DNA of 64,000 bases from Thiemannella venezuelensis (GTDB taxonomy: Bacteria; Actinomycetota; Actinomycetes; Streptosporangiales; Streptosporangiaceae). The translations under genes and the position numbers were made by a program. The DNA is taken from positions 1 through 64,000 of the forward strand of contig NZ_JACHJJ010000016.1 in assembly GCF_014203605.1 (NCBI RefSeq), read 5' to 3'. Below are positions 8,475 through 17,379 of this stretch, one piece after another (position 1 is the stretch's first letter; every line of letters begins with the position of its first letter). Under the pieces are notes generated by a model. The model did not search any database. It was given only the letters and a program-made list of their open reading frames with translations, and was not told the origin of the DNA.

Positions 8475-9284
8475 ATGAAGCGAGTCATCAAAGCGGCCGT
8501 AGCCGCGGCCGCGTTCGGCCTCGCGGCGGCGATCTGCTCGCCCGCACAGGCGGAGGCGGCGGCGGCGGACCCCTTCAACGAGCAGGCTGCGGCCGGCACC
8601 GTCTCCATGGCGCTCCAGGGGCTCTCCGGTGGGCTCTTCGACGGCGGTGCCGCGCTGAGCGGGCTGGGCAACGGTCAGGGAGCCATGGCCGGAGACGGCG
8701 TGTTCGGGACGGGCTCGGAGAGCGTCCGGCGGATCCTGGGCATCTCCGCGGACCAGATCACCTGGGGCAGCCCGATCCGGGGCGTCGCCGACGGGATGGG
8801 CCCGGTGGGGCAGACCGTCGACACCACCGGGGGGCTCCTCGGCAACACCTCCGACGCGGCCGCCTCCGTCGGGCGCCTGACGGAGGACCTGCAGGGCACC
8901 GGCGAGGCCGTCGAGGGGGTCGGCAACCAGGGAGGCGCGGTCGACGGTCTGGTGTACGGGCTGAACGAGGCGGTGCCGCAGGGTCCCGAGCAGGCGGGCA
9001 ACCTCTCGCCGCTCGTCGACGCCGTCGCCCCCGAGCAGGGTGCCCCGCTCAGGCAGGTCGTCGGGCCGGTGACCCGCTCCGCCTCCATCGACCAGCTCGC
9101 TCCGCTGCTGAGCGGCGCCACCGGCGGCGGCCAGGGCGTGCAGGTCTCGACCGGGCAGGGCGCTCCGGCGCCGGCCCAGGGCGGCCAGGCCGCGACCGGG
9201 CAGGCCACCCAGGCCGCGACCGGGCTCGTCGGCTCCATGACCGGGCTCGTCGGCGGGGCGGCCAAGCGGGCCACCACCAGGTAG
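8475..9284 (+). CDS. Secreted low-complexity protein
   Basis: This 269-residue protein begins with a signal peptide (MKRVIKAAVAAAAFGLAAAI), with likely cleavage after an AQA or AEA site near residues 26-30. The mature part is rich in Gly, Ala, Gln and Val and has no cysteine. A middle section repeats short patterns of the type 'GNTSD..SVGRLTEDLQGTG'. The last 60 residues hold a small repeat (GGQAATGQATQAATGLVG). GGGAAGG lies upstream of the ATG. It resembles the Ala/Gly-rich secreted proteins many actinomycetes produce in the cell wall or aerial structures. I assign no function. A perfect palindromic terminator follows. Confidence 0.75.
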   Translation: MKRVIKAAVAAAAFGLAAAICSPAQAEAAAADPFNEQAAAGTVSMALQGLSGGLFDGGAALSGLGNGQGAMAGDGVFGTGSESVRRILGISADQITWGSPIRGVADGMGPVGQTVDTTGGLLGNTSDAAASVGRLTEDLQGTGEAVEGVGNQGGAVDGLVYGLNEAVPQGPEQAGNLSPLVDAVAPEQGAPLRQVVGPVTRSASIDQLAPLLSGATGGGQGVQVSTGQGAPAPAQGGQAATGQATQAATGLVGSMTGLVGGAAKRATTR

Positions 9285-9315
9285 CCGCCGCTCCCGCGGC
9301 ATGGCCCGGGGACGT

Positions 9316-9351
9316 GAAGAGACCGGCCGGTGCGCACCGGCCGGTCTCTTC
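9316..9351 (+). terminator. Perfect 18-bp-arm inverted repeat, terminator
   Basis: GAAGAGACCGGCCGGTGC is followed directly by its exact reverse complement (36 bases, no mismatch, no spacer). It lies 32 bases past the stop of the secreted protein and can serve both strands, since the small minus-strand gene ends at 9404. Confidence 0.85.
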
Positions 9352-9403
9352 GTGTCGCGGCCCGGACGTCGCGTCCGGGGTCGGCTGTCCGGGCCCGCCC
9401 GGC

Positions 9404-9583
9404 TCAGAGCCCGTGGATCCGCACGGAGGTGCGGCGGGCGATCTGGGCCTGGAGCCGGGCCATCTGCCAGTGCAGCTCGATGAGCTGCTCGGCGAGCTGG
9501 AGACGGGAAATCTCGGCTGGATCCTCTGCGGCCAGGTGGTCGATCGCGGTCGACAGCTCTCGCATCGCGCGCCCCCACTCCAT
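9404..9583 (-). CDS. Small helical protein with a possible LexA-controlled promoter
   Basis: The 59-residue protein runs MEWGRAMRELSTAIDHLAAE to a basic end (ARRTSVRIHGL). It is predicted almost wholly helical. The pattern ELSTAIDHLAAEDPAEI..LQLAEQLIELHWQMARLQAQIARR loosely resembles the N-terminal helices of DUF222 proteins (which often carry an HNH nuclease), but no nuclease domain is present. ATG 9583 was chosen because AGGAAG sits five bases upstream; a 16-codon extension would run through the promoter. It is monocistronic between two terminators. If the SOS box upstream is real, a DNA-damage role follows, but this is inference. Confidence 0.6.
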   Translation of the reverse strand: MEWGRAMRELSTAIDHLAAEDPAEISRLQLAEQLIELHWQMARLQAQIARRTSVRIHGL

Positions 9584-9610
9584 GACGCTTCCTAGGGTCG
9601 AACCCCCTGC

Positions 9611-9656
9611 TCGAAACAACGTTCGAATCATAGCCGAACGCTGGTCCCGGTGTCAG
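9611..9656 (-). promoter_or_regulatory. Sigma-70-type promoter with overlapping LexA (SOS) box
   Basis: On the minus strand, CTGACA (9656-9651), an 18-base spacer and TATGAT (9632-9627) form a near-consensus promoter. Directly downstream, 9626-9611 reads TCGAACGTTGTTTCGA, which matches the actinobacterial LexA palindrome TCGAAC-N4-GTTCGA at 11 of 12 defined positions. The box would cover the transcription start, the usual place for LexA repression. The gene start is 28 bases further on. Confidence 0.65.
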
Positions 9657-9734
9657 TCGATTGCCCCACGACTCGCCGTACGGCGCGCCGGGCGGGCTCG
9701 CGCGGGCCGCCCGGCGCCGCAGGAGGGCGCGGGC

Positions 9735-10262
9735 TCAGCCGGAGACGCCGTACTCGGGGACGACGTAGCCGCGGGCCAGCGTGTTGGCGGTGATGTTGAA
9801 ACCCACCACGGCGGGCGGGGTGTCGGCGTCCAGGCCGAGCTTCTCCACGCCCAGGGCGTGGACGGCGAAGACGTAGCGGTGCGGGGCGCCGGGCGGCGGG
9901 GCGGCGCCGCCGTACTCCCTGGAGCTGTAGTCGTTGCGGCCGTGCACGCCGAACGCGGTGTCGGCGGTGCCCGCGCCCGAGGGGAGCTCGGTGACGCCGG
10001 CGGGGATGTCGTACAGGAGCCAGTGCCAGAACCCGCTGCCGGTGGGCGCGTCGGGGTCGAAGCAGGTCACCGCGTAGCTCCTGGTCTCCTCCGGCGCGCC
10101 GGACCAGCGCAGGTGCGGGGAGACGTTCCGGCCGGTCATGCCCCAGCCGTCGAAGACGTGGGTCTCGGCCAGGGTCTGCCCGTCGCGGACGTCGTCGCTC
10201 TCGACGGTCAGCGCGGGGACCTCGGGCAGGAAGTCGTACGGGAGCGGTGGGCGTGGCGGCAC
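9735..10262 (-). CDS. YbhB/YbcL-type phosphatidylethanolamine-binding (PEBP) family protein
   Basis: The 175-residue protein has the PEBP signature: GRNVSPHLRWSGAP, then SYAVTCFDPDAPTGSGFWHW with the DPDAP ligand-site loop and the HWLLYDIPAGVTELP strand, then the late YVFAVHAL and ANTLARGYVVPEYG. Bacterial members bind anions or phosphorylated ligands; their cellular role is poorly defined. A GTG start at 10262 has GGAGG six bases upstream, better than the longer in-frame start. There is no signal peptide. It is separated from the ABC transporter genes by about 95 bases. Confidence 0.9.
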   Translation of the reverse strand: MPPRPPLPYDFLPEVPALTVESDDVRDGQTLAETHVFDGWGMTGRNVSPHLRWSGAPEETRSYAVTCFDPDAPTGSGFWHWLLYDIPAGVTELPSGAGTADTAFGVHGRNDYSSREYGGAAPPPGAPHRYVFAVHALGVEKLGLDADTPPAVVGFNITANTLARGYVVPEYGVSG

Positions 10263-10356
10263 GGTCAACCTCCGGTGGGAAGCGGCGTTCTCGGTCGCTC
10301 CCATCTTGCCCCGCGGTCCGGCTCCGCCGTCAGACCTCGCGCCGGACCCCGGCGGG

Positions 10357-11211
10357 TCAGGCCTTGTTGTAGGCGGCGATCACGGTCTTGGGGTCGCCGT
10401 CCATTTTGATCTTCCCCTTGTGCAGCCAGATGACCCGGTTGCAGGTCTCCTCGATCACGTCGAGGTTGTGCGCGACGAGGAAGACCGTGCCGGCCTCCTC
10501 GCGCATCTGCTTGATGCGCTCCTGGCTCTTGCGCTTGAACTCGCGGTCGCCGGTGGCCAGGGCCTCGTCGATGATCAGCACGTCGTGCTTCTTGGCCGAG
10601 GCGATGGCGAAGCGGAGCCGGGCGCCCATGCCGGAGGAGTAGGTCGACATGGGGAACTGCACGAACTCCCCGATGCCGGAGAAGTCGACGATGTCGTCGA
10701 ACTTCTCCTGGACCTGGGTGGGGTTCATGCCCATGGCGTAGCAGCCGAGCACGATGTTGCGCTCGCCGGTGAGCTCGCGCATCAGGGCGGCGTTGACGCC
10801 GAGCAGGGAGGGCTGGCCGTCGGTGTAGACCGCGCCGGAGTGCGGGGGCAGCAGGCCCGCGATGGCGCGCAGCAGGGTGGACTTGCCCGAGCCGTTGCGG
10901 CCGACGATGCCGATGGCGTCGCCGTGGCGGGCCACGAAGGAGACGCCCCGGACGGCGTGGATCTCCTTCATCTGGGGCCGCCCCTGTCGCTTGAGCAGGC
11001 GCATCAGGGCGTTGGCGGCGTTGCCCTTCTCCGCGTCGGTGGCGGCGCCGTACACCCGGTAGATGATGTGCAGGTCGTCGACGATCACTGTCGGGGTGCC
11101 CTCGCGCGGATCGTGCGGGGGCTCCGGGTTGGGGTACACCCGCACGTCCGCACTCGGGACGGCGGGCTCCTCGGCCTTCACTCGGGACAGCTCCTCGGTC
11201 AACTCAGCCAC
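10357..11211 (-). CDS. Polysaccharide/teichoic-acid-type ABC exporter, ATP-binding subunit
   Basis: This 284-residue ABC ATPase has Walker A GIVGRNGSGKST, signature YSSGMGARLRFA, Walker B VLIIDEALATGD and an H-loop in VFLVAHNLD. The wording matches the TagH/Wzt/RfbE subfamily, which powers export of lipid-linked wall polymers or O-antigen-like polysaccharide across the membrane. The first ~50 residues are an extra Pro/Glu-rich segment. The GTG start overlaps the permease stop codon by eight bases, so the two are translationally coupled. No glycosyltransferases are adjacent, so the polymer is unknown. Confidence 0.9.
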   Translation of the reverse strand: MAELTEELSRVKAEEPAVPSADVRVYPNPEPPHDPREGTPTVIVDDLHIIYRVYGAATDAEKGNAANALMRLLKRQGRPQMKEIHAVRGVSFVARHGDAIGIVGRNGSGKSTLLRAIAGLLPPHSGAVYTDGQPSLLGVNAALMRELTGERNIVLGCYAMGMNPTQVQEKFDDIVDFSGIGEFVQFPMSTYSSGMGARLRFAIASAKKHDVLIIDEALATGDREFKRKSQERIKQMREEAGTVFLVAHNLDVIEETCNRVIWLHKGKIKMDGDPKTVIAAYNKA

Positions 11212-12139
11212 GGCCGTACTTCTCCTCGGCTCGCCAGAAGTACCAGAAGCCACCGATCAGGGCGAACACTGCCCAGAATACGCAGACCGACCAGATGTAC
11301 GGTCGCGTCGAATGCGACTCGATGAGCAGGTTGCGCATGAGCTCGATGTAGGCGGCGGCGGGGTTGAAGTACATGACGTCGGCGACCCACTGCGGGAGGC
11401 CGGCGGAGTTCACGACCTTGTCGCCGATCGCGAAGAACACGCCGGAGGCGTAGAGCCAGGTGCGCATGATGAAGGGCAGGAGCTGGTTCAGGTCGCGGGC
11501 GGTGGCGCCGACGCGGGCCAGGACCAGGCTGGCGCCCACGTTGAACATGGTCTGCAGCACCAGGGCGACCGGGACGAGCAGCCAGAACCAGGTGAGGGGC
11601 TCTCCGGTGACCAGGACCAGCGCGAACAGCACGCCCATGGAGATCAGGAGCTGCTGGAACTCCTGGATGGTGTAGGCGAGCGGGAGCGCCGCGCGAGGGA
11701 AGTGCAGGGCGCGGATCATCGACAGGTTGCCGGAGATCGACTTGGCGCCGCCGCTCACCGCGCGCTGGGTGTAGGTGAAGACGAACATCCCGGTGATGAG
11801 GAACGCGGGGTAGTTCTCGATGTCCTTGCTCGCGCCGAGGATCAGGCCGAACATCAGCCAGTAGATGGCGGCGTTGAGCAGGGGCGTGAGGACCTGCCAG
11901 AGCTGGCCCAGGGCTGAGTTGCTGTACTTCGAGACGTTGCGCGAGGTCGCGTACGTCATGACGAAGTGCCGTCGCTCCCACAACTGGCGCAGGTAGACGG
12001 GGAGACTCGGGCGTGCGATGGCACGCCGAAGTCCGTAACGCTCGGCGAGCTTGGCCAGCGGCTCCTGCCCCGTAGTGGGGGTGCCGTCACTCGGGCCGCC
12101 CGCCTGGGCGTCCGCGGTGGCGGATTCCGGCTGGCTCAT
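11204..12139 (-). CDS. Polysaccharide/teichoic-acid-type ABC exporter, permease subunit
   Basis: The 311-residue protein has about 60 soluble N-terminal residues, then six hydrophobic spans typical of ABC-2 permeases of the TagG/Wzm type (such as LNAAIYWLMFGLILGAS, AFLITGMFVFTYTQRAVSGG and WSVCVFWAVFALIGGFWYFW). LGQLWQVLTPLLNAAIYW is the conserved family entry motif. It pairs with the ATPase that overlaps its 3' end. The start MSQPES at 12139 was picked over a 159-codon extension with no coding character. No strong ribosome-binding site is visible. Confidence 0.9.
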   Translation of the reverse strand: MSQPESATADAQAGGPSDGTPTTGQEPLAKLAERYGLRRAIARPSLPVYLRQLWERRHFVMTYATSRNVSKYSNSALGQLWQVLTPLLNAAIYWLMFGLILGASKDIENYPAFLITGMFVFTYTQRAVSGGAKSISGNLSMIRALHFPRAALPLAYTIQEFQQLLISMGVLFALVLVTGEPLTWFWLLVPVALVLQTMFNVGASLVLARVGATARDLNQLLPFIMRTWLYASGVFFAIGDKVVNSAGLPQWVADVMYFNPAAAYIELMRNLLIESHSTRPYIWSVCVFWAVFALIGGFWYFWRAEEKYGRG

Positions 12140-12640
12140 GGCTAGGACTCTATTGGATGTGGGTGGATGACATGCCTGCGGCGGGGCTCCGCCGCACATT
12201 GGACGGGATCGCGGGATGGGTGGTTCCACGGCAATTGCGTTGGTCGCCTCCCCCCGTCCCCCGTCCCCGTGCCGCGTCAACGGTAGCCCAGGCGGGGGTC
12301 GTATGGGAGCAATGGCGCGGCCACTCTGACCGGGGAGGTATGTTGGCGTGACCATTCCTGTGCTACATGTGCACCAATATCCGCTTTGCGGAGTTTTGGG
12401 AAGCTTGCAGCGGGTGGGCTGGTCGCCGTGTGACGCCGAACCGGTGCCGCGTGACCGAACTGCAACATCCCGGAGACGACCCGGTATGGGGCTGTACGGG
12501 ATAGTCGCGTCCGACCGGTGCGGCGTCAGCGTGCCGGCCGGGTCAGTGGGAACCGGGGGGCGCTGGATCCTCCGAGGGACTGCCTCGGACGGCGGGAGAT
12601 CAGTGTCGGCGCTCACCTGTATAGGGAGGATTTACCACAA
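12140..12640. other. Divergent promoter region between exporter and importer operons
   Basis: These 501 bases separate two divergent operons. An 8-bp hairpin (TGCGGCGG-GGCT-CCGCCGCA, 12177-12196) lies just upstream of the exporter permease. A GTG frame at 12348 with a GGGGAGG site upstream runs into the binding-protein gene out of frame and looks non-coding. GGGAGGA at 12624-12630 is the ribosome-binding site of the importer's first gene. I see no convincing -35/-10 pair. Confidence 0.5.
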
Positions 12641-14266
12641 ATGCGTGTCACTAAGGGCGCGAAGATCATCGCCAGCACAGCGCTGCTCGCTCTGGGGCTC
12701 GCCGCCTGTGGCAGCGCGACCTCCACCGACGAGGCGTCCGCCGCCGGGGCCGTGCGAATGAGGATCGGCGAGCCGCAGAAGCTGTTCTATCCCGGCGACA
12801 CCGTGGAGTCCGAGGGCGCGGAGGTCCTGGCCGCGATCTTCGCCCCGCTGGTGAAGTACGACGAGAACAAGGAGCTCGTCGAGCACGTCGCCGACTCGGT
12901 CAAGACCTCCGACAACAGGGTCTGGACGATCAAGCTGAAGTCCGGCTTCACATGGCACAACGGTGACCCGCTGACCGCGCAGAACTACGTGGACGCGTGG
13001 AACTACACGGCCAATCAGGAGAACGCGCAGAGCGCCAACTACTTCTTCGCGCGGGTCCAGGGCTACGACGCCCTCAACCCCGGAGAGGGCAAGACCCCCT
13101 CGGCCGAGGGGATGAGCGGCCTGAAGGTCGTCGACGACACGACCTTCCAGGTCACCCTCACCCGGCCGTTCTCGCAGTTCGGCACCATGCTGGGATATAC
13201 CGCGTTCTACCCGCTGCCCGAGGTCGCCTTCGGCGACGACGGGAAGGTCACCGAGGAGTACGCCAAGAAGCCGATCGGCCAGGGCCTCTTCAAGATCGAC
13301 AACCCCTACAACAAGGGCAGCGACCAGGCGATCACCCTCACGCGCTACGACGCCTTCCCCGGCGACAAGCCGAAGTTCGACAAGCTGCAGTTCAAGATCT
13401 ACAACAGCGCCGAGACCGCCTGGAACGACCTGCAGGCGGGCGAGATCGACGTCCAGGAGCAGCTTCCCCCGTCGGCGATCTCGACCGCGAAGGCCGAGCT
13501 GGGCGACCGCTACATCGACCAGGAGGACGCCGGCATCGGCTACATCGGCTTCCCCCTCGTCGCCGGCGACCAGTACGACGACGTGCAGGTCCGCAGGGCC
13601 GTCTCGATGGCCATCGACCGCAAGACGATCTCCGAGGCGGTCTTCTCCGGCACGCGCGCCCCGGCCGACGACTTCATCAACCCGCTGCTCGATGGCTACC
13701 GCGCCGGCGCCTGCACGGCCTGCGTCTACGACCCCGCCGCGGCCAGGAAGCTCTACACCGAGGCGAACGGCCCCAAGCAGCTGGAGATCGGCTCCAACAT
13801 GGACAACGGCCACAAGGAGTGGATCGAGGCCGTCGCCAACAACCTCCGCTCCAACCTGGGCGTCGAGGTCAAGGTCTCGCCGTACGAGAAGTTCGGGCAG
13901 CTCCTCGACGAGCTGGACGCCAAGAAGTACACCGGCATGTTCCGCAGCGGCTGGATCATCGACTACCCGTCGCCGGAGAACTACCTCACGCCGATCTTCT
14001 CCACCGGCGCCATCAAGAACGGCTCGAACTACGCGGGCTACTCCAACCCCGAGTTCGACGAGCTCGTCACCAAGGGCGACTCCGCGACCACGCCGGAGCA
14101 GAGCCTGAAGTTCTACCAGAAGGCCGACGACATCCTCCTGCGGGACCTGCCGATGATCCCGATCTTCTACTACCGGATGAACGCGGCGTTCTCCGAGCAC
14201 GTCAAGGGCGTCAAGATCAACCTGCTCAACCAGGTCGAGTGGGTCTCGGTCGAGAAGGTGGTCTGA
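12641..14266 (+). CDS. Oligopeptide/dipeptide ABC transporter, substrate-binding lipoprotein
   Basis: The 541-residue family 5 extracellular solute-binding protein has a lipoprotein signal peptide ending in lipobox LGLAAC (Cys23), so it is lipid-anchored outside the membrane. Family features include the early VWTIKLKSGFTWHNGDPLTA motif, typical of the OppA/DppA fold, and VRRAVSMAIDRKTISEAVF in the middle. DppA/OppA proteins capture peptides and hand them to the DppBCDF channel. All four partner genes follow in order. The ATG at 12641 follows GGGAGGA by ten bases; an upstream in-frame extension lacks a signal sequence. Substrate range cannot be read from the sequence. Confidence 0.95.
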   Translation: MRVTKGAKIIASTALLALGLAACGSATSTDEASAAGAVRMRIGEPQKLFYPGDTVESEGAEVLAAIFAPLVKYDENKELVEHVADSVKTSDNRVWTIKLKSGFTWHNGDPLTAQNYVDAWNYTANQENAQSANYFFARVQGYDALNPGEGKTPSAEGMSGLKVVDDTTFQVTLTRPFSQFGTMLGYTAFYPLPEVAFGDDGKVTEEYAKKPIGQGLFKIDNPYNKGSDQAITLTRYDAFPGDKPKFDKLQFKIYNSAETAWNDLQAGEIDVQEQLPPSAISTAKAELGDRYIDQEDAGIGYIGFPLVAGDQYDDVQVRRAVSMAIDRKTISEAVFSGTRAPADDFINPLLDGYRAGACTACVYDPAAARKLYTEANGPKQLEIGSNMDNGHKEWIEAVANNLRSNLGVEVKVSPYEKFGQLLDELDAKKYTGMFRSGWIIDYPSPENYLTPIFSTGAIKNGSNYAGYSNPEFDELVTKGDSATTPEQSLKFYQKADDILLRDLPMIPIFYYRMNAAFSEHVKGVKINLLNQVEWVSVEKVV

Positions 14267-14277
14267 CGGTTCCCCCC

Positions 14278-14303
14278 GGGCCGGGCGGGTGACCGCCCGG
14301 CCC
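14278..14303 (+). promoter_or_regulatory. Intergenic hairpin between binding-protein and permease genes
   Basis: GGGCCGGGCGG and CCGCCCGGCCC form a perfect 11-bp stem closed by GTGA, a GNRA-class tetraloop. It starts 11 bases past the binding-protein stop codon. There is no T-run. In binding-protein operons such hairpins commonly protect the upstream mRNA or partly terminate transcription, so that the binding protein is made in excess over the channel. Confidence 0.7.
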
Positions 14304-14375
14304 CACCAGGTCCCGCTCCGCCGCGGCCCTCCCGCGATCCGGGAGACGCCGGCGGAGCTGTACGAGAGGCTTGTC

Positions 14376-15317
14376 TTGGGCCGCTACATCATCAGGCGCC
14401 TGCTCCAGGCCATCCCCGTGCTGCTGGGCGCCACGCTGCTCATCTACGCCGTCGTCTTCGCGCTGCCCGGTGACCCGATCGCGTCGATGTACGGCGAGAA
14501 GCGGATGGATCCCGACATCATCAGGATCGTCCGTGAGCAGTACCACCTGAACGACCCCTTCATCGTCCAGTACTGGCACTACATCTCCGGGGTGTTCCAG
14601 GGAGACCTCGGCACCACGTTCGCCAAGGTCCCGGTCTCCGAGATCATCGCGGGCAAGTTTCAGGTCACGCTGAACCTCGGCCTCACCGCGCTGCTCATGG
14701 AGGCCGTCATCGGCGTGGGGCTCGGGTTCTACGCGGCGCTGCGCCGCGGCCGGGCCCAGGACACGATGGTGCTCGCCGCCACGCTGCTGCTCATCTCGAT
14801 CCCCACCCTGGTCACCGGCTTCGTGCTGCAGCTCCTGCTGGGGGTCAGGCTCAGGCAGGGCACCGGGATCGAGATCTTCCCGATCTCGGGCGTCTCGGAC
14901 GGGTGGCGCAGCTACCTGCTGCCCGCCTTCGTGCTGGCCGGGACCTCGATCGCGTACCTCACCCGGCTCACCAGGACCAGCCTCGCCGAGACCCTGCGCG
15001 CCGACTACATCCGCACCGCGGTGGCCAAGGGCATGCCGCGGCGCCGGGTCGTCGGGCGGCACGCCCTGCGCAACGCGCTCATCCCGCTGGTCACCTACCT
15101 CGGCGCCGACCTCGGCACGCTGATGGGCGGGGCCGTCATCACCGAGACGATCTTCAATCTGCCCGGCATCGGGCAGGAGCTGTTCCGCTCGGTCTACGAG
15201 CGCCAGCAACCCGTGGTCGTGGGCATCGTGACACTCCTGGTCCTCGTCTACATCCTGGCCAACCTGATCGTGGACCTGCTCTACGCCGTGCTCGACCCGA
15301 GGATCCGCTATGAGTGA
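14376..15317 (+). CDS. Oligopeptide/dipeptide ABC transporter, permease (DppB type)
   Basis: The 313-residue inner-membrane permease opens with LGRYIIRRLLQAIPVLLGAT, the standard DppB/OppB start, followed by the first membrane span and the LPGDP motif. The EAA coupling loop is ADYIRTAVAKGMPRRRVVGR. About six spans are visible, ending with VLVYILANLIVDLLYAVLDP. I chose the TTG at 14376 because GAGAGG lies six bases upstream and family homology begins there. The longer GTG frame at 14289 starts inside the hairpin loop and adds 29 residues foreign to the family. Its 3' end overlaps the next gene by eight bases. Confidence 0.9.
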   Translation: MGRYIIRRLLQAIPVLLGATLLIYAVVFALPGDPIASMYGEKRMDPDIIRIVREQYHLNDPFIVQYWHYISGVFQGDLGTTFAKVPVSEIIAGKFQVTLNLGLTALLMEAVIGVGLGFYAALRRGRAQDTMVLAATLLLISIPTLVTGFVLQLLLGVRLRQGTGIEIFPISGVSDGWRSYLLPAFVLAGTSIAYLTRLTRTSLAETLRADYIRTAVAKGMPRRRVVGRHALRNALIPLVTYLGADLGTLMGGAVITETIFNLPGIGQELFRSVYERQQPVVVGIVTLLVLVYILANLIVDLLYAVLDPRIRYE

Positions 15318-16329
15318 CCCCGCTGTGAGTGGCCCCGCCGTGCGCGTCGGCGGAGGTGACGGCGGGAGCGGCACCGCCCCGCGCGGCGCCGCGGCCCCCA
15401 GGGCCAGGCACGCCAGGCGCGCCAAGTCCCCCGGCGGATCCCCCGCCCGGCCCTCCCGGGGCGCGCCGGCGGGCAGGCCCGCCAGCCTCTGGAGCGACGC
15501 CTGGCACGAGCTGCGCCGCCGTCCGCTCTTCGTCGCCGCGGCCGTGCTGATCGGCGTGATCCTGCTCATGGCCGCGGTGCCCCAGCTCTTCACGTCGGTG
15601 GACCCGTACGACGCCGCGAGCTGCCGGCTGGGCGACGCCCGCCAGGCGCCGAGCGCCGCGCACTGGTTCGGCACCGACAACCAGGGATGCGACACCCTCG
15701 CCCGCACGGTCTACGGGACGCGCAACTCCCTGCTGGTGGGCCTGAGCACCACCGCCGTCACCGTCCTGGTCGGGGGACTCCTCGGCCTGGTGGCCGGGTT
15801 CCGCGGCGGGCTGCCGGACGCGCTGCTCTCCCGGGTGAGCGAGGTCTTCTTCGCGATCCCGTCGGTCCTCGGCGCGCTGCTGATCCTGGCGGTCTTCCGC
15901 ACCGGCACGGTGTGGACGGTCATGCTCGCGCTGGCCGTCCTGGCCTGGCCGATGACCTTCCGCATCATGCGGGCGGCGGTGATCGCCGCCAGGGGCCAGG
16001 ACTACGTGGTCGCGGCCCGGGCGCTCGGGGCCTCCGGCAGGCGGATCATGTTCCGGCACATCCTGCCCAACGCGGTCACCTCGGTGATCGTGGTCGCCAC
16101 GGTCAACCTCGGCGTGTTCATCGCCGCCGAGGCGGGTCTGTCGTTCCTGGGCGTCGGCATCCAGTCGCCCGAGATCTCCTGGGGTCTCATGATCGCCGAT
16201 GCTCGGCCGCGCTTCCTGGAGGCGGCGAGCCCGCTGCTGTTCCCGGCGGCGTTCCTGAGCCTGACCGTGCTGGCCTTCATCATGCTGGGCGACGCGGTGC
16301 GCGACGCCCTCGATCCGAAGCTGCGGTAG
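15310..16329 (+). CDS. Oligopeptide/dipeptide ABC transporter, permease (DppC type)
   Basis: The 339-residue partner permease has an unusually long N-terminal extension of about 55 residues, very rich in Gly, Ala, Pro and Arg, before the conserved WHELRRRPLFVAAAVLIGVI. HWFGTDNQGCDTLARTVYGT is the hallmark DppC periplasmic segment. The EAA loop reads GQDYVVAARALGASGRRIMF, and the protein ends GDAVRDALDPKLR as usual. Translation is coupled to the upstream permease (start inside its last codons). It forms the channel with DppB. Confidence 0.93.
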   Translation: MSDPAVSGPAVRVGGGDGGSGTAPRGAAAPRARHARRAKSPGGSPARPSRGAPAGRPASLWSDAWHELRRRPLFVAAAVLIGVILLMAAVPQLFTSVDPYDAASCRLGDARQAPSAAHWFGTDNQGCDTLARTVYGTRNSLLVGLSTTAVTVLVGGLLGLVAGFRGGLPDALLSRVSEVFFAIPSVLGALLILAVFRTGTVWTVMLALAVLAWPMTFRIMRAAVIAARGQDYVVAARALGASGRRIMFRHILPNAVTSVIVVATVNLGVFIAAEAGLSFLGVGIQSPEISWGLMIADARPRFLEAASPLLFPAAFLSLTVLAFIMLGDAVRDALDPKLR

Positions 16330-16341
16330 GGGGAGTTTTTC

Positions 16342-17379
16342 GTGAGCATGACCTCAATGCCGCCGCTGCCGGCCTGGGGAGCCCCGGAGAGCGAGCCGCT
16401 GCTCGCCGTCGAGGACCTGCACGTGGAGTTCGTCACCCGGCAGGGGACGGTGAAGGCGGTCAACGGGGTCGGCTACGCGCTGCACCCCGGCGAGACGCTC
16501 GCCGTGCTCGGCGAGTCGGGCTCGGGCAAGTCGGTGACCGCGCAGGCGATCATGGGCATCCTCGACACGCCGCCGGCCCGCGTCCCGAAGGGGCGGATCC
16601 GCTTCCGCGGCACCGACCTGCTCGGGCTCTCCGAGGACGCGCGCTCCCAGGTGCGCGGGAGCCGGATCGCGATGATCTTCCAGGACGCGCTCTCCGCGCT
16701 GAACCCGGTGTTCACCGTGGGCTCGCAGATCGCCGAGATGTTCCGGGTGCACCGGGGCATGTCCCGGCGGGACGCCGAGCGCAGGGCGGTCGAGCTCATG
16801 GACCGGGTCCGCATCCCGGGCGCCCGGCAGCGGCTGCACGACTACCCCCACCAGTTCTCCGGCGGCATGCGCCAGCGCATCATGATCGCGATGGCGATCG
16901 CGCTCGACCCGGAGGTGCTGATCGCCGACGAGCCGACCACCGCGCTCGACGTGACGGTGCAGGCGCAGATCATGGAGCTGCTCGCCGAGCTCAAGCGCGA
17001 GAGCGACATGGGCCTGATCCTGATCACCCACGATCTCGGCGTGGTGGCCGACGTCGCGGACAAGATCGTGGTCATGTACGGCGGGCGCGTCGTGGAGAAC
17101 GCCCCCGTGCACGACCTCTACCGGGCCCCCGCCCACCCCTACACCAGGGGCCTGCTGGACTCGATCCCCAGGATCGACCGGAAGGGGCGGGAGCTGCACG
17201 CCATCGCGGGCATGCCGCCGAACCTGCTCGACATGCCGCCGGGCTGCGCCTTCGCCCCCCGCTGCCCCTACCGCCAGGACGACTGCGTCACCGCGGCGCC
17301 GCCGCTGCACCGGATCGGCTCGACGCGCGGCAGCGCCTGCCACTACTGGAGGGAGGTCCTCGATGGCAGCCACGGGTGA
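16342..17379 (+). CDS. Oligopeptide/dipeptide ABC transporter, ATPase (DppD type)
   Basis: The 345-residue ABC ATPase has Walker [14 protein letters not shown]-loop [12 protein letters not shown], signature [15 protein letters not shown] and Walker [17 protein letters not shown]. The C-terminal oligopeptide-transporter extension carries a cysteine cluster ([14 protein letters not shown]) that in this family can hold an iron-sulfur cluster. The start is GTG 16342 with GGGGGAG upstream. It hydrolyses ATP with the DppF-type partner to drive import. Confidence 0.95.
   Translation: MSMTSMPPLPAWGAPESEPLLAVEDLHVEFVTRQGTVKAVNGVGYALHPGETLAVLGESGSGKSVTAQAIMGILDTPPARVPKGRIRFRGTDLLGLSEDARSQVRGSRIAMIFQDALSALNPVFTVGSQIAEMFRVHRGMSRRDAERRAVELMDRVRIPGARQRLHDYPHQFSGGMRQRIMIAMAIALDPEVLIADEPTTALDVTVQAQIMELLAELKRESDMGLILITHDLGVVADVADKIVVMYGGRVVENAPVHDLYRAPAHPYTRGLLDSIPRIDRKGRELHAIAGMPPNLLDMPPGCAFAPRCPYRQDDCVTAAPPLHRIGSTRGSACHYWREVLDGSHG

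Noticed and set aside
12348-12761. GTG frame of 137 codons with a GGGGAGG site upstream of the importer operon
   Set aside because: Overlaps the start of the binding-protein gene out of frame and shows no domain or coding pattern.
12632-14200. 522-codon minus-strand frame
   Set aside because: Antisense of the substrate-binding lipoprotein, which has lipobox and family motifs.
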